A stretch of 64,000 bases of DNA, taken from assembly GCF_008386585.1 (NCBI RefSeq), contig NZ_VUOB01000041.1:186252-250251 (forward strand). Reading direction: 5' to 3'. The translations under genes and the position numbers were made by a program. Position 1 is the first letter of the stretch; each line of letters opens with the position of its first letter. Origin of the DNA: Solihabitans fulvus. GTDB lineage: Bacteria; Actinomycetota; Actinomycetes; Mycobacteriales; Pseudonocardiaceae. The notes beneath the pieces are model-generated. The model did not search any database. It was not told where the DNA came from and saw nothing but the letters and a program-made list of their open reading frames with translations. Shown piece by piece: positions 34,769 through 44,677 of the stretch.

Positions 34769-34866
34769 CGCGCGATAGCTCGATCAGTGACGCACGTCGC
34801 GTCGGTGCGCGGCGAGGTGTGCGGCAGACTTGTCCGAGCCTCCCGCCCCGTGGACTTGGAGACAGC

Positions 34867-35910
34867 GTGACCGCAGCCCCGCAGACCGCAGCAGCCGATA
34901 CCGACCCGCGCGACGTCCTGTCGATCGCCCGCGAGCAGGTGCTCGAGCGCGGCGAGGGGCTGTCCGAGGAGCAGGTGCTCCGAGTCCTCCAGCTCCCCGA
35001 GGACCGCCTCGAGGAGCTGCTGGCGCTGGCCCACGAGGTCCGGATGCGCTGGTGCGGTCCCGAGGTCGAGGTCGAGGGCATCGTCAGCCTGAAGACCGGC
35101 GGCTGCCCGGAGGACTGCCACTTCTGTTCGCAGTCCGGCCAGTTCCCCTCGCCGGTGCGTTCGGCCTGGCTGGACATCCCCGGCCTGGTCAGGGCCGCCA
35201 AGCAGACCGCGGCGACGGGGGCGACCGAGTTCTGCATCGTGGCGGCCGTGCGCGGCCCGGACAAGCGGCTGCTCTCGCAGGTGCGGTCCGGCATCGAGGC
35301 CATCAGGGCCGAGCCGGAGACCAGCGACATCAACATCGCCTGTTCGCTCGGCATGCTGACCCAGGACCAGGTCGACGAGCTCGCCGACATGGGCGTGCAC
35401 CGCTACAACCACAACCTGGAGACCGCGAAGTCGCACTTTCCCGAGGTCGTCACCACGCACTCCTGGGAGGAGCGCTGGGACACCCTGCGGATGGTCCGCG
35501 ACGCCGGCATGGAGGTCTGCTGCGGCGGCATCATCGGCATGGGCGAGACGCTCGCCCAGCGAGCCGAGTTCGCCGTGCAGCTCGCCGCGCTGGAGCCGGA
35601 CGAGGTCCCGCTGAACTTCCTGATCCCCAACCCGGGCACGCCGTACGAGAACTACCCGGTGGTCGAGGGCGTCGAGGCGTTGCGCACGGTGGCGGCGTTC
35701 CGGCTCGCGCTGCCCCGCACGATCCTGCGGTTCGCCGGCGGCCGCGAGCTGACCTTCGGCGACCTCGGCGCGAAGCAGGGCATGCTCGGCGGCATCAACG
35801 CGATCATCGTCGGCAACTACCTGACCAACCTGGGCCGTCCGGCCGTCCAGGACCTGGAGATGCTGGACGAGCTCAGCATGCCCATCAAGGCGCTCAACCA
35901 GACGCTCTGA
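34867..35910 (+). CDS. bioB: Biotin synthase (radical SAM)
   Basis: This 347-aa radical SAM enzyme inserts sulfur into dethiobiotin. C80, C84 and C87 in GGCPEDCHFCSQSGQF form the CxxxCxxC site of the 4Fe-4S cluster that cleaves SAM. Other BioB elements are YNHNLETAKSHF, CCGGIIGMGET and FLIPNPGTPYEN. It starts at a GTG at 34867 with GGAG just upstream. The N-terminal 35 residues are longer than in E. coli. It is followed by bsaP, whose product actinobacterial BioB is reported to need. Confidence 0.97.
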   Translation: MTAAPQTAAADTDPRDVLSIAREQVLERGEGLSEEQVLRVLQLPEDRLEELLALAHEVRMRWCGPEVEVEGIVSLKTGGCPEDCHFCSQSGQFPSPVRSAWLDIPGLVRAAKQTAATGATEFCIVAAVRGPDKRLLSQVRSGIEAIRAEPETSDINIACSLGMLTQDQVDELADMGVHRYNHNLETAKSHFPEVVTTHSWEERWDTLRMVRDAGMEVCCGGIIGMGETLAQRAEFAVQLAALEPDEVPLNFLIPNPGTPYENYPVVEGVEALRTVAAFRLALPRTILRFAGGRELTFGDLGAKQGMLGGINAIIVGNYLTNLGRPAVQDLEMLDELSMPIKALNQTL

Positions 35911-35939
35911 GGGATCGCTCAACCAGACGCTCTGAGGGA
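35891..35939 (+). repeat. 24-bp duplication across the bioB stop
   Basis: A 24-bp sequence beginning CGCTCAACCAGACGCTCTGA occurs at 35891-35914 and again, identically, at 35916-35939 with one base between. The first copy encodes the last residues (LNQTL) and the TGA stop of bioB. The second is a silent copy in the spacer before bsaP. Confidence 0.9.
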
Positions 35940-35950
35940 AACCGGGACAC

Positions 35951-36151
35951 ATGGACGAGTTCTGCGGCTGGTGCGGCAAGTCGACCGGCGAGGGCGAGCA
36001 CGGCGCGTGCGCGAGCAGGCTGGGGCTGGTCGACCCGCCGAGGTTCTGCTCGGCCTGCGCGCGTCGGATGGTGGTCCAGGTGACGCCAGCCGGGTGGTCC
36101 GCGAGGTGCAGCAGGCACGGGGAGTCCACCTCGGAGCAGGCAACCGACTAG
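35951..36151 (+). CDS. bsaP: Biotin synthase auxiliary protein BsaP
   Basis: This 66-aa cysteine-rich protein starts MDEFCGWCGKSTGEGEHGAC and contains the conserved core RLGLVDPPRFCSACARRMVVQVTPAGW. Six cysteines (5, 8, 20, 33, 36, 53) and two histidines (17, 56) could hold a metal or Fe-S cluster. It lies 40 bp after bioB in the same direction. Actinobacterial BsaP is described as needed for BioB activity in mycobacteria; assignment here rests on sequence pattern and position. Confidence 0.85.
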   Translation: MDEFCGWCGKSTGEGEHGACASRLGLVDPPRFCSACARRMVVQVTPAGWSARCSRHGESTSEQATD

Positions 36152-36186
36152 TGTCGGACCTCCGCGGTTCCTGGAGGAGGTCAGTG

Positions 36187-36834
36187 GTGTCGGACCAGCC
36201 GGTGGATGCGTCGGTCGAGCGCGCGGTTCCGGTTCGCGTGCCACCAGCGCCGCAGCCCGAAGCCGCCGCGGTGGAGATCCCGCCGTTCGGGTACTACCAC
36301 CCGTTTCCGTTGGCGCACCGCAAGCCGAGGGTCGTGGTCAAGGCCGACCTGCTCCCTGCGGTCAGCGTCGGCTCCCTGGTGATGCTGCTCGGCCTGCCGC
36401 TTGGCTGGCTGTGGTCGCGGCTGGCTCCGGCCGAGAACATTCTGGTGGTCCAAGGCGGAAAGCTGATCCCGGTGCCGCTGGAGAGCTACCACCGCTTCGA
36501 CGACCTCGTGCTGTTCGTGCTCCTCGGCCTCGGGGCCGGGCTGGTCACGGGCGTGGCGATCTGGCTGCTGCGCGAGCGGCGCGGCCCGGTGGTCATGCTG
36601 GCGGCGATCGCCGGTTCGCTCGGCGCTGCCTGGCTGATGAAGGGCGTCGGCGTGGCCTGGGCGGGCGGCCGATACGCGGTGACCGCCGCGCCCAAGATCG
36701 GTGACGTGGTGCCGAACGCGCCGGTGCTGGAGAGCGCCTGGGTGCTGATCGCCTGGCCGATGGCCGCCGCCCTCGCCTACGGCGCGCTGGCGGCCTGGAA
36801 CGGCATGGACGACCTGGGGCGCCGGCTCAGCTGA
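36187..36834 (+). CDS. DUF2567-type membrane protein
   Basis: This 215-aa protein has a Pro/Ala-rich cytoplasmic N-terminus (about 55 residues, with FGYYHPFPLAHRKPRVVVKADL) and four likely membrane helices (about 57-77, 110-130, 137-155 and 183-203). It resembles the DUF2567 family, found next to bioB in mycobacteria as well. GGAGGAGG lies 6 nt before the GTG at 36187. The function is unknown; the conserved position suggests a link with biotin use, but this is not shown. Confidence 0.7.
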   Translation: MSDQPVDASVERAVPVRVPPAPQPEAAAVEIPPFGYYHPFPLAHRKPRVVVKADLLPAVSVGSLVMLLGLPLGWLWSRLAPAENILVVQGGKLIPVPLESYHRFDDLVLFVLLGLGAGLVTGVAIWLLRERRGPVVMLAAIAGSLGAAWLMKGVGVAWAGGRYAVTAAPKIGDVVPNAPVLESAWVLIAWPMAAALAYGALAAWNGMDDLGRRLS

Positions 36835-36873
36835 GCGCTCCTCAGTGCATGGCCCGCCCGCGATGGGGCCGCG

Positions 36874-37551
36874 TCAGTTGAGGCTCGGTGGCGCGCCGAG
36901 GTCGACGAGCGGGGCCGGCACGGCGTGCAGGGTGCTGAGGATGCCGGCCTCGCGGTTGAGCATTCGCCGGACCAGCCGCAGCCGCCTCGGCACGGACGTC
37001 TCCTCCAGCAGCCGCTGGCGGTCCTCGACGGCCAGCAGGCAGTCGCTGGCCAGCACGTAGGCCAGCGTCTCGGGTTCGGTGTCGGCCGGCGGCTCGGTCC
37101 AGTCCTCCTGCTGCCACGCGGCGGCGCAGTAGCGCTGGTGCGCCGAGCGGGCGGCGTCGGCGAGCACCGGCACGGTGTCGGCCGCTGCCGTGGGGGCCGG
37201 CGCGTCCGGCAGCCATTCCACCTCGCCGAGCAGGTACGGCGCGCTGCTGTCGTCCACGTCGAGCAGCCGGAACCGCCGCTCGCCCCTGGTGACGATGTCG
37301 AAGCGGCCGTCGGGCAGCCTGCGGGCCTCGCGCAGCAGCGCGGAGCAGCCGACGGTCCGCATGGACTCGACGTCGTCGACGACGTCCCAACCCTGCTTGA
37401 TCGAGACGACGCCGAAGCTGCGGCCCGGCACGGCCCCGGTCATCAGGTCGACGGTGAGCTGGCGGTATCTGGGCTCGAAGATGTGCAGTGGCAGCGACAC
37501 GCCGGGCAGCAACACGGTGCCCAGCGGGAACAACGGAATCGTCTCGGCCAC
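36874..37551 (-). CDS. LON substrate-binding-domain protein
   Basis: This 225-aa protein begins VAETIPLFPLGTVLLPGVSLPLHIFEPRYRQL, the signature start of the Lon protease N-terminal (LON/PUA-like) domain, and continues with GRSFGVVSIKQG and GERRFRLLDVD. There is no ATPase or protease part, so it is a stand-alone LON domain, common in actinobacteria. The C-terminal half (about 120-225) is helical. It may bind unfolded or tagged proteins. It starts at a GTG at 37551 and lies next to nrtR on the same strand. Confidence 0.88.
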   Translation of the reverse strand: MAETIPLFPLGTVLLPGVSLPLHIFEPRYRQLTVDLMTGAVPGRSFGVVSIKQGWDVVDDVESMRTVGCSALLREARRLPDGRFDIVTRGERRFRLLDVDDSSAPYLLGEVEWLPDAPAPTAAADTVPVLADAARSAHQRYCAAAWQQEDWTEPPADTEPETLAYVLASDCLLAVEDRQRLLEETSVPRRLRLVRRMLNREAGILSTLHAVPAPLVDLGAPPSLN

Positions 37552-37659
37552 ACAGGTACGTTACGTCGCCGACTCCTGGTGTGCTGGTCAATGAACCCCA
37601 GGGCAGGGGAACGAGGTTCGGCCCTCAGCGGAATCGGCCAGGTGCCGCAATGGCAAGCC

Positions 37660-38364
37660 TCACGCGCGAGCGCTGCCCGGCGGGCGCAGCACGGCGAACG
37701 GGTCGGTGACCAGGATTCCCCCTGCGGTGAAACGAAAGAGCGCGGCGGGCCTGCCGCCGGAAGGGCCGGGCGGCGCGGTGTGCCCGGTGGGTTCGAGCAG
37801 GCCGCGACGGGACAGCACCCGTTGCAGGTTCGTGGCGGAGACGCGGTAGCCGAGGGCGGCGGAGTACAGCTCGCGCAGCGCGGAGACGGTGAACTCCGGC
37901 GCGGCGAGCGCGAAGCCGAGGTTGGTGTAGGACAGCTTGGCGCGCAGGCGGTTCCGGGCGCGCAGCACGATCGCCTCGTGGTCGAAGGCGGTGTCCGGCA
38001 ACGCTTCCACGGGGTACCAGGAGGTGTCGTTCGGCAGTTCGGGGTCGTTGTCGCAGGGGACCAGCCCGAGGAAGGCGGTGGCGACAACGCGCTCGCCGGG
38101 CACCCGGTCGGGCGCGCTGAACACGGCGAGCTGCTCCACGTGGGCGAGCTGTCGTACGTCCACCTTCTCGGCGAGCTGCCGCCGGATGGACGCCTCGACG
38201 TCCTCGTCGGCGCACAGCCGACCACCGGGGAGTGACCACCGGCCACTGTGTGGTGCCAACGCCCGTTGCCAGAGCAGGACCTGTAGTGATCCCTGCCTCA
38301 CTTGGAGTACTGCGGCGAGAACCTCGTGCCCAGCTTGACCCGTTCGGGTGTTAATATCGACCAC
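37660..38364 (-). CDS. nrtR: NrtR-type Nudix transcriptional regulator of NAD synthesis
   Basis: This 234-aa protein joins a Nudix domain (about residues 14-140) to a C-terminal winged helix (about 150-225; LSYTNLGFALAAPEFTVSALRELYSAALGY). The Nudix box region (GGRLCADEDVEASIRRQLAEKVDV) lacks the full GX5EX7REUXEEXGU pattern. That fits a ligand-sensing, non-catalytic role, as described for NrtR, which senses ADP-ribose-type molecules. It is divergent from nadABC with a palindrome between them. The GTG at 38364 abuts that palindrome, so the mRNA may be leaderless or the true start may lie further in. Confidence 0.85.
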   Translation of the reverse strand: MVDINTRTGQAGHEVLAAVLQVRQGSLQVLLWQRALAPHSGRWSLPGGRLCADEDVEASIRRQLAEKVDVRQLAHVEQLAVFSAPDRVPGERVVATAFLGLVPCDNDPELPNDTSWYPVEALPDTAFDHEAIVLRARNRLRAKLSYTNLGFALAAPEFTVSALRELYSAALGYRVSATNLQRVLSRRGLLEPTGHTAPPGPSGGRPAALFRFTAGGILVTDPFAVLRPPGSARA

Positions 38365-38387
38365 GTTTTCGATTCTAAGGCGAAAAC
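38365..38387. promoter_or_regulatory. Probable NrtR operator
   Basis: GTTTTCG (38365-38371) and CGAAAAC (38381-38387) form a perfect 7-bp dyad with a 9-bp spacer, between the divergent nrtR and nadA genes. Its A+T content stands out. The position and symmetry fit the operator of the Nudix regulator, controlling nadABC and itself. Confidence 0.75.
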
Positions 38388-38508
38388 CTCGGAAACGGAA
38401 ACTCGCGGCCGGCACCCGTCGGCTGCGGAGTCTCGACAAGCACCTGCTTGCGGAATCACGCATCCCGCCGGCGGGGTCGAGCGATCTTCACGGCGCGAGG
38501 AGGACCCC

Positions 38509-39542
<1,034 letters not shown>

Positions 39543-39546
<4 letters not shown>

Positions 39547-41201
39547 GCACGCAGGCGATCGCGGCCGAGGGCGGTTCCTCGGTGCGGTGGGAGGCCAGCG
39601 CCGACCTGATCGTGGTCGGCACCGGGGTCGCCGGGCTCACCGCCGCGCTGCACGCCCAGTCCCTTGGGCTGCGGGTGCTGGTGCTGAGCAAGGGCGACGG
39701 GTCCGAGGGCAACACCCCGTGGGCGCAGGGCGGCGTGGCCGTCGTGCTGCCCGGCGAGCACGACGAGGGTGACACCGTCGAGCGGCACATCGCCGACACG
39801 CTCGTGGCCGGAGCGGGGCTGTCCGAGCGGGACGCCGTCGCGGCGATCATCGCGGACGGGCCGGCCGCCGTTTCGATGCTGCGGAAGCGGGGCGCGGTCT
39901 TCGACATGTCGGCGGACGGCACCCTCGCCCGAGGCAGGGAGGGCGGGCACAGTGCGTTCCGCGTCGTGCACGCTGGGGGCGACGCCACCGGGGCCGAGGT
40001 CGAGCGCGCGCTGTTGGCGGCGGCCAGGGACGGGCGGGTGCCCGTGCTGGAGCAGCACGTGGCCGTCGACGCCCTGCGCAATCCGGTCGGCGCGGTGTGC
40101 GGGCTGCTGGTGCTCGACGAGACCGGCGTGCCAGGGGTGCTGACCGCGCCGGCCGTGTTGTTGGCGACGGGCGGGCTCGGGCAGCTCTACCAGGCGACGT
40201 CCAATCCCGAGGTCGCCACCGGGGACGGACTGGCGCTCGCGCTGCGGGCCGGGGCGTTGGCCGCCGACCTGGAGTTCCTCCAGTTCCACCCGACCGTCCT
40301 GTACACCGGGCGCGGCGCGCGCGGACGGTGTCCGCTGGTGACCGAGGCCGTGCGGGGCGAGGGCGCCGTGTTGGTGGACGCCACCGGCGCCAGGGTGATG
40401 CTCGGGGTGCATCCGCTGGCCGATCTCGCGCCACGGGATGTCGTGGCGGCGGCGATCACCCGGCGGATGGCCGAGGAGCCCGGTGGGATCGACGATCACG
40501 TCTTCCTTGACGCCACGCACCTGGACGCGGCGACGTTCCGGCAGCGGTTTCCGACCGTGCTCGCGGCGTGCCTCGCCACGGGGGTGGATCCGGTGCACGA
40601 CCCCATTCCCGTCGCGCCGGCCGCGCACTTCGCCTGCGGCGGCGTGGTGACCACTGTGGACGGTCGGACCGGTGTTGTCGGGTTGTACGCGGCCGGCGAG
40701 GTCGCGCGGACCGGGTTGCACGGCGCGAACCGGTTGGCGTCCAACAGCTTGTTGGAGGGACTGGTCATGGGGGCGCGGGCGGCCGAGTCGGTGGCCGCCG
40801 ACCTTGCGCTCGGGGCGCTCGCCGACCCGCGTGGGCCGTGGGAGGTCGCCGTGCCGGTGGCGCCCGTGGCCGACCGGGACGCGTTGCAGCGGGTGATGAG
40901 CCGGTATGCGGCGATCGGGCGGGATGCCGAGGGTCTCGCGGTGGTCGGGTCGGTGCTCGATCTGTCCACTGTGGACAAGGCGTTGGAGACGCGCGAACTG
41001 GTCGAGAACGCGGCGCTCACGTTGGCAGCGCGGGCGTTGATCGGTGCGGCGGCCGAGCGGACCGAGTCGCGCGGTTGTCACGTGCGGACCGACTACACGA
41101 CGGTCGACGACAGTGTGTGGCGGCGCAGCCAGTTGGTGCGCCTCAATCCGTCCGGCCAGCCGGTGCTGGCGGACGCCGGAGCATTGAGGGGTGTGGCATG
41201 A
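39543..41201 (+). CDS. nadB: L-aspartate oxidase
   Basis: This 552-aa flavoenzyme oxidises L-aspartate to iminoaspartate for NadA. The FAD dinucleotide motif is LIVVGTGVAGLTAALHAQ. Substrate-site elements of the succinate-dehydrogenase-like family follow: NTPWAQGGVAVVL, LEFLQFHPTVLY, HFACGGVVT and GLHGANRLASNSLLEGLVMGARA. It starts at a GTG overlapping the nadA stop and ends in an ATGA overlap with nadC, so the three proteins are coupled. Confidence 0.97.
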
Positions 41202-42085
41202 GTTTCTCCCCGGAGACGGTGGCCGCGTTGCGTGCGGCCGGCCTCGAGGTGGCGGACGTGCAGCGGGTGGTGACGACCGCGCTGGCCGAGGACCTGCGGT
41301 ACGGCTCGGACGCGACCACCCAGGCGACGGTCCCGGCAAGCGCGATCGCCGCCGCGGAGATCACGCCGCGCGTGCCCGGCACGCTGGCGGGGATTCCCGT
41401 TGCGCTTGCGGTGTTCGACGAGGTGCTCGGCGCCGAGTACGAGGTGCTGGAGCGGAGGGCGGACGGCGACAAGGCCGTGCCCGGCGAGCCGGCCGTGGTG
41501 TTGCGGGGGCCGGTGCGCGGGCTGCTGACGGCGGAACGGACCGCGTTGAACCTGGTCTGCCACCTGTCCGGGGTGGCGACGTCGACCGCGGCCTGGGTCG
41601 ACGCGATTCGCGACACCGGGTGCGCGGTGCGGGACTCGCGCAAGACCCTGCCGGGGCTGCGGTTGCTGGAGAAGTACGCGGTGCGGTGCGGCGGCGGGGT
41701 CAACCATCGGCTCGGGTTGGGCGACGCGGTGCTGATCAAGGACAACCACGTGCAGGCGGCGGGTTCGGTGACGGCTGCGCTGGCCGCCGTTCGGGCGCAC
41801 TCTCCGGAACTGGCGTGCGAGGTCGAGGTGGACAGCCTGGCGCAGCTCGACGAGGCCGTTGCGGCGCGGGCGGAACTGGTGCTGCTGGACAACTTCACCG
41901 TGGCGGAGTGCGCGGAGGCCGTTCGGCGGGTGCGGGCCGCCGGCGTGCCGGTGCGGCTGGAGGCCTCCGGCGGGTTGACGCTCGACGTGGCTCGGGCCTA
42001 CGCCGAGACCGGGGTGGACTACCTGGCGGTCGGCGGGTTGACGCATTCCGCCGCGGCGTTGGATCTGGGGCTGGATCTTCGGTAG
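41198..42085 (+). CDS. nadC: Nicotinate-nucleotide pyrophosphorylase (carboxylating)
   Basis: This 295-aa quinolinate phosphoribosyltransferase forms nicotinate mononucleotide. Motifs include EDLRYGSDATTQATVP, DSRKTLPGLRLLEKYAVRCGGGVNHRLGLGDAVLIKDNH and EVEVDSLAQLDEAV, which bind quinolinate and PRPP. It is the last gene of nadABC, translationally coupled to nadB, and is followed by a hairpin. Confidence 0.97.
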   Translation: MSFSPETVAALRAAGLEVADVQRVVTTALAEDLRYGSDATTQATVPASAIAAAEITPRVPGTLAGIPVALAVFDEVLGAEYEVLERRADGDKAVPGEPAVVLRGPVRGLLTAERTALNLVCHLSGVATSTAAWVDAIRDTGCAVRDSRKTLPGLRLLEKYAVRCGGGVNHRLGLGDAVLIKDNHVQAAGSVTAALAAVRAHSPELACEVEVDSLAQLDEAVAARAELVLLDNFTVAECAEAVRRVRAAGVPVRLEASGGLTLDVARAYAETGVDYLAVGGLTHSAAALDLGLDLR

Positions 42086-42101
42086 GGAGCAGGCCGCGCC
42101 G

Positions 42102-42123
42102 CTCCGACGGCAGACCGTCGGAG
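42102..42123. terminator. Hairpin after nadC
   Basis: CTCCGACGG (42102-42110) and CCGTCGGAG (42115-42123) form a perfect 9-bp stem with a CAGA loop, 17 bp after the nadC stop. It lies between convergent nadC and nitrilase genes and may end both. There is no T-run. Confidence 0.6.
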
Positions 42124-42138
42124 TGGCGTGCCCTCGCC

Positions 42139-42166
42139 CGGTTCAGAGCCTGCGGTTCAGAGCCTG
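42139..42166 (-). repeat. 14-bp tandem duplication across the nitrilase stop
   Basis: CGGTTCAGAGCCTG occurs at 42139-42152 and 42153-42166, followed by a third partial CGGTTC. On the minus strand each copy carries CTCTGA, and the gene's stop is the TGA at 42159-42157. The extra copy lies downstream. Confidence 0.85.
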
Positions 42167-42954
42167 CGGTTCGCGAGCACGGGGATCGCCTGCCGCGCCT
42201 GTTCGACGACGTCTCCCGAGACGTCTACGAGCAGCATCTCGGGGGCGGCGGCCAGCTGGGCCACCACCCGACCGAACGGGTCGGCGACCGTGCTGTGCCC
42301 GATGCCGGTCGGCGCGGTGCCCTGCGGGCGTTCGCCGGACGCGGCCGGGTCCGCCTGGCCGCAGGCGAGCACCCAGCACGTGCTGTCCAGCGCCCTCGCC
42401 CTGACCAGCAGCTCCCACTGTTCCCGCTTGCCCTCGCCGGCGCCCCAGGACGCGGGCAGCAGGATCGCCGTGGCGCCGAGGTCGGCCAGCGCGCGGAACA
42501 GTTCGGGGAAGCGGACGTCGTAGCAGGTGGCCACGCCGAAGGTGACGCCGTCCAGCTCGATCGTGACCGGCTTGTCGCCCGGCGCCACCGTGCGGGATTC
42601 GGCGAAGCCGAACGCGTCGAACAGGTGGATCTTGTCGTAGCCGAGGTGTCGGCCGTCGCCGGTCACCAGGAGGGTGTTGCGGACCCTGCCGTCCTCGGCC
42701 GGGGTGAACATGCCGGCGACGACCAGAACGCCGTGCTCCTGCGCGATCTCGCCCACGGCCGTCGCCCACGGGCCGTCCAGGGGCTCGGCGACCGGGCCGA
42801 GCGGCACGCCGAACCGGCACATGGTGGCCTCGGGGAACACCACCACCCTGGCCCCTTCGCTCGCCGCGCGCGCTACTCCGTCCCTGACCAGGGCCAGGTT
42901 GGCCGCCGGCTCGGCGGTCGAGGTGATCTGGCAGAGGGCTACTCGGATGCTCAC
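42157..42954 (-). CDS. Carbon-nitrogen hydrolase (nitrilase superfamily)
   Basis: This 265-aa amidase-type enzyme has the complete catalytic triad: E42 in VVVFPEATM, K108 in YDKIHLFDAFG and C144 in VATCYDVRFPELFR. It resembles Nit1/Nit2-type omega-amidases or deaminated-glutathione amidases, but these names are only suggestions. It starts at a GTG at 42954 (VSIRVALCQI). It is convergent with nadC. A link to NAD metabolism is possible from position but not shown. Confidence 0.88.
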   Translation of the reverse strand: MSIRVALCQITSTAEPAANLALVRDGVARAASEGARVVVFPEATMCRFGVPLGPVAEPLDGPWATAVGEIAQEHGVLVVAGMFTPAEDGRVRNTLLVTGDGRHLGYDKIHLFDAFGFAESRTVAPGDKPVTIELDGVTFGVATCYDVRFPELFRALADLGATAILLPASWGAGEGKREQWELLVRARALDSTCWVLACGQADPAASGERPQGTAPTGIGHSTVADPFGRVVAQLAAAPEMLLVDVSGDVVEQARQAIPVLANRRL

Positions 42955-43087
42955 CCCGCCATCTTCGTGCCGACCGGGCCTGCCGGCCAAGGCCTGCGGG
43001 CGACCGGAAACGTGGCAAGGTCAGTTCGTGTTCGCCAACAGCCGACTTGTTGCCAATGGTTTGCAGCAGTCTCTAGAGTCTCGCTTC

Positions 43088-44677
43088 GTGTCCCCGCGCC
43101 GCGCCCTGGTGGCCGTCCTGCTCGGCTCCGCCGTGCTGGCGACGGCGTGCACGACGACGGCCACCCCCGCCGCGGACGGCGGCAAGGACGGCACCTCGAT
43201 GGTGCTCGCCGCCGCTCAGGAGCCGAGCACCCTCAACCCGCTCCTCGGCTACGGCGAGCAGGGCGCGTCGAAGATCTACGACGGGCTGGTCGAGCACCAG
43301 GCCGACCGTTCGCTGCGCCCGCTGCTCGCCGCCGAGCTTCCCGAGCCGTCGGCGGACGGGAAGTCCTGGACGGTGAAGCTGCGCGGCAACGTCAAGTTCA
43401 GCGACGGCAGCCCGTTCGGCGCGGAGGACGTCGTGGCGACCTATCGGGCGCTGCTCGATCCCGCATTCGCCTCGCCGCTGCGCGACTCCTTCGGGATGCT
43501 CGCCTCGGTCGACCAGGTCGACGCCACGACCGTGCGGTTCACGCTCGCCTATCCCTACGCGCCGTTCCCCGACAAGCTCGTGCTCGGCATCGCGCCCCGC
43601 GCGGCCCTCGCGAAGCCGGCCCCGCTAGCGGGCAACGAGCTCGGCACGAAGCCCGTCGGCACCGGGCCATACAAGCTCGCCGACTGGCACAAGGGCGAGC
43701 AACTGGTGTTGCAGGCCAACGACTCCTACTTCGACGGCGCGCCGAAGATCAAGAAGATCACGGTGATCTTCGCCGGCGCGGACAGCGCACGGGCGCAGCG
43801 CATGCAGGCCGGTGAGTTCGACGGGACGATGCTGCCGCCGACGTTGGCCAAGAACTTCGACAAGGCCACCGGCATGCGGGTGATCAGCCAGCGCAGCGCC
43901 GAGTACCAGACGGTCGAACTGCCAACCAAGAACGCGGTCACCGGGGACAAGGCCGTGCGGCTCGCGCTCAACTACGCGGTGAATCGGCAGAGCATGGTGG
44001 ACGGCGCGTTGGCCGGACACGGTTCGCCCGCCTACACGCCGATCCCGGAGGCCATGCCGGAGTTCTTCGAGCCGACCGCGAAGTTCCGCTACGACAAGGC
44101 GGAGGCGGCTCGGCTGCTCGACCAGGGCGGGTGGGCGCTCGGTCAGGACGGGGTGCGGGCGCGCGGTGGCGTCCCGGCCAGGTTCACGCTGATGTACCCG
44201 GTCGACGACACCGTGCGGCAGGGCCTGGCCACCTCGTTCGTCGCGGACGCCAAGGCCGTTGGCATCGACGTGCAGCTGGCCGGGCTCGCGTGGCCCGCGA
44301 TCAAGCCGAGGCTCGCCGACGACGCGCTGCTGTTGGCCGGCGGCACCCCGTTCGATCCCGACCTGACGGCGTACGAACTGCTGCATTCCTCCTTTGCCGG
44401 CAAGGGGTTCGCCAATCCTGGCTCCTACGCCGACCCGCAGGTCGACGCCGCGCTGGACGCCGGGCGCAGGACCACCGACCCCGCGCAGCGGGCCGCCGCC
44501 TACAAGCAGGCCCAGCGCGCCTACGTCGCCGACCCCGGCATGGTGTTCCTCGCCTTTCCCGACCACACGTCCGTGGTGCGCGACAACTGGACCGGCTACC
44601 AGGACGTGGTCGACCCGCACACGCACGGCCTGACCTGGGGACCGTGGTGGAACGTGCAGAAATGGAGCAACAAGTGA
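43088..44677 (+). CDS. ABC transporter substrate-binding lipoprotein (family 5)
   Basis: This 529-aa protein has a lipoprotein signal (VSPRRALVAVLLGSAVLATAC, C21) and the family-5 oligopeptide/nickel-binding pattern: KIYDGLVEHQAD, SWTVKLRGNVKFSDGSPFGAEDVVATY and LALNYAVNRQSMVDGAL. The GTG at 43088 is chosen because it directly precedes the signal peptide. No permease or ATPase gene is near. Its stop overlaps the start of a class V PLP enzyme by four bases, an unusual pairing that suggests linked uptake and processing of one compound. Confidence 0.9.
   Translation: MSPRRALVAVLLGSAVLATACTTTATPAADGGKDGTSMVLAAAQEPSTLNPLLGYGEQGASKIYDGLVEHQADRSLRPLLAAELPEPSADGKSWTVKLRGNVKFSDGSPFGAEDVVATYRALLDPAFASPLRDSFGMLASVDQVDATTVRFTLAYPYAPFPDKLVLGIAPRAALAKPAPLAGNELGTKPVGTGPYKLADWHKGEQLVLQANDSYFDGAPKIKKITVIFAGADSARAQRMQAGEFDGTMLPPTLAKNFDKATGMRVISQRSAEYQTVELPTKNAVTGDKAVRLALNYAVNRQSMVDGALAGHGSPAYTPIPEAMPEFFEPTAKFRYDKAEAARLLDQGGWALGQDGVRARGGVPARFTLMYPVDDTVRQGLATSFVADAKAVGIDVQLAGLAWPAIKPRLADDALLLAGGTPFDPDLTAYELLHSSFAGKGFANPGSYADPQVDAALDAGRRTTDPAQRAAAYKQAQRAYVADPGMVFLAFPDHTSVVRDNWTGYQDVVDPHTHGLTWGPWWNVQKWSNK

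Noticed and set aside
32254..34810. CRISPR arrays at the tandem repeats near bioA and bioD
   Set aside because: Units are 14 or 24 bp with no spacers and no cas genes.
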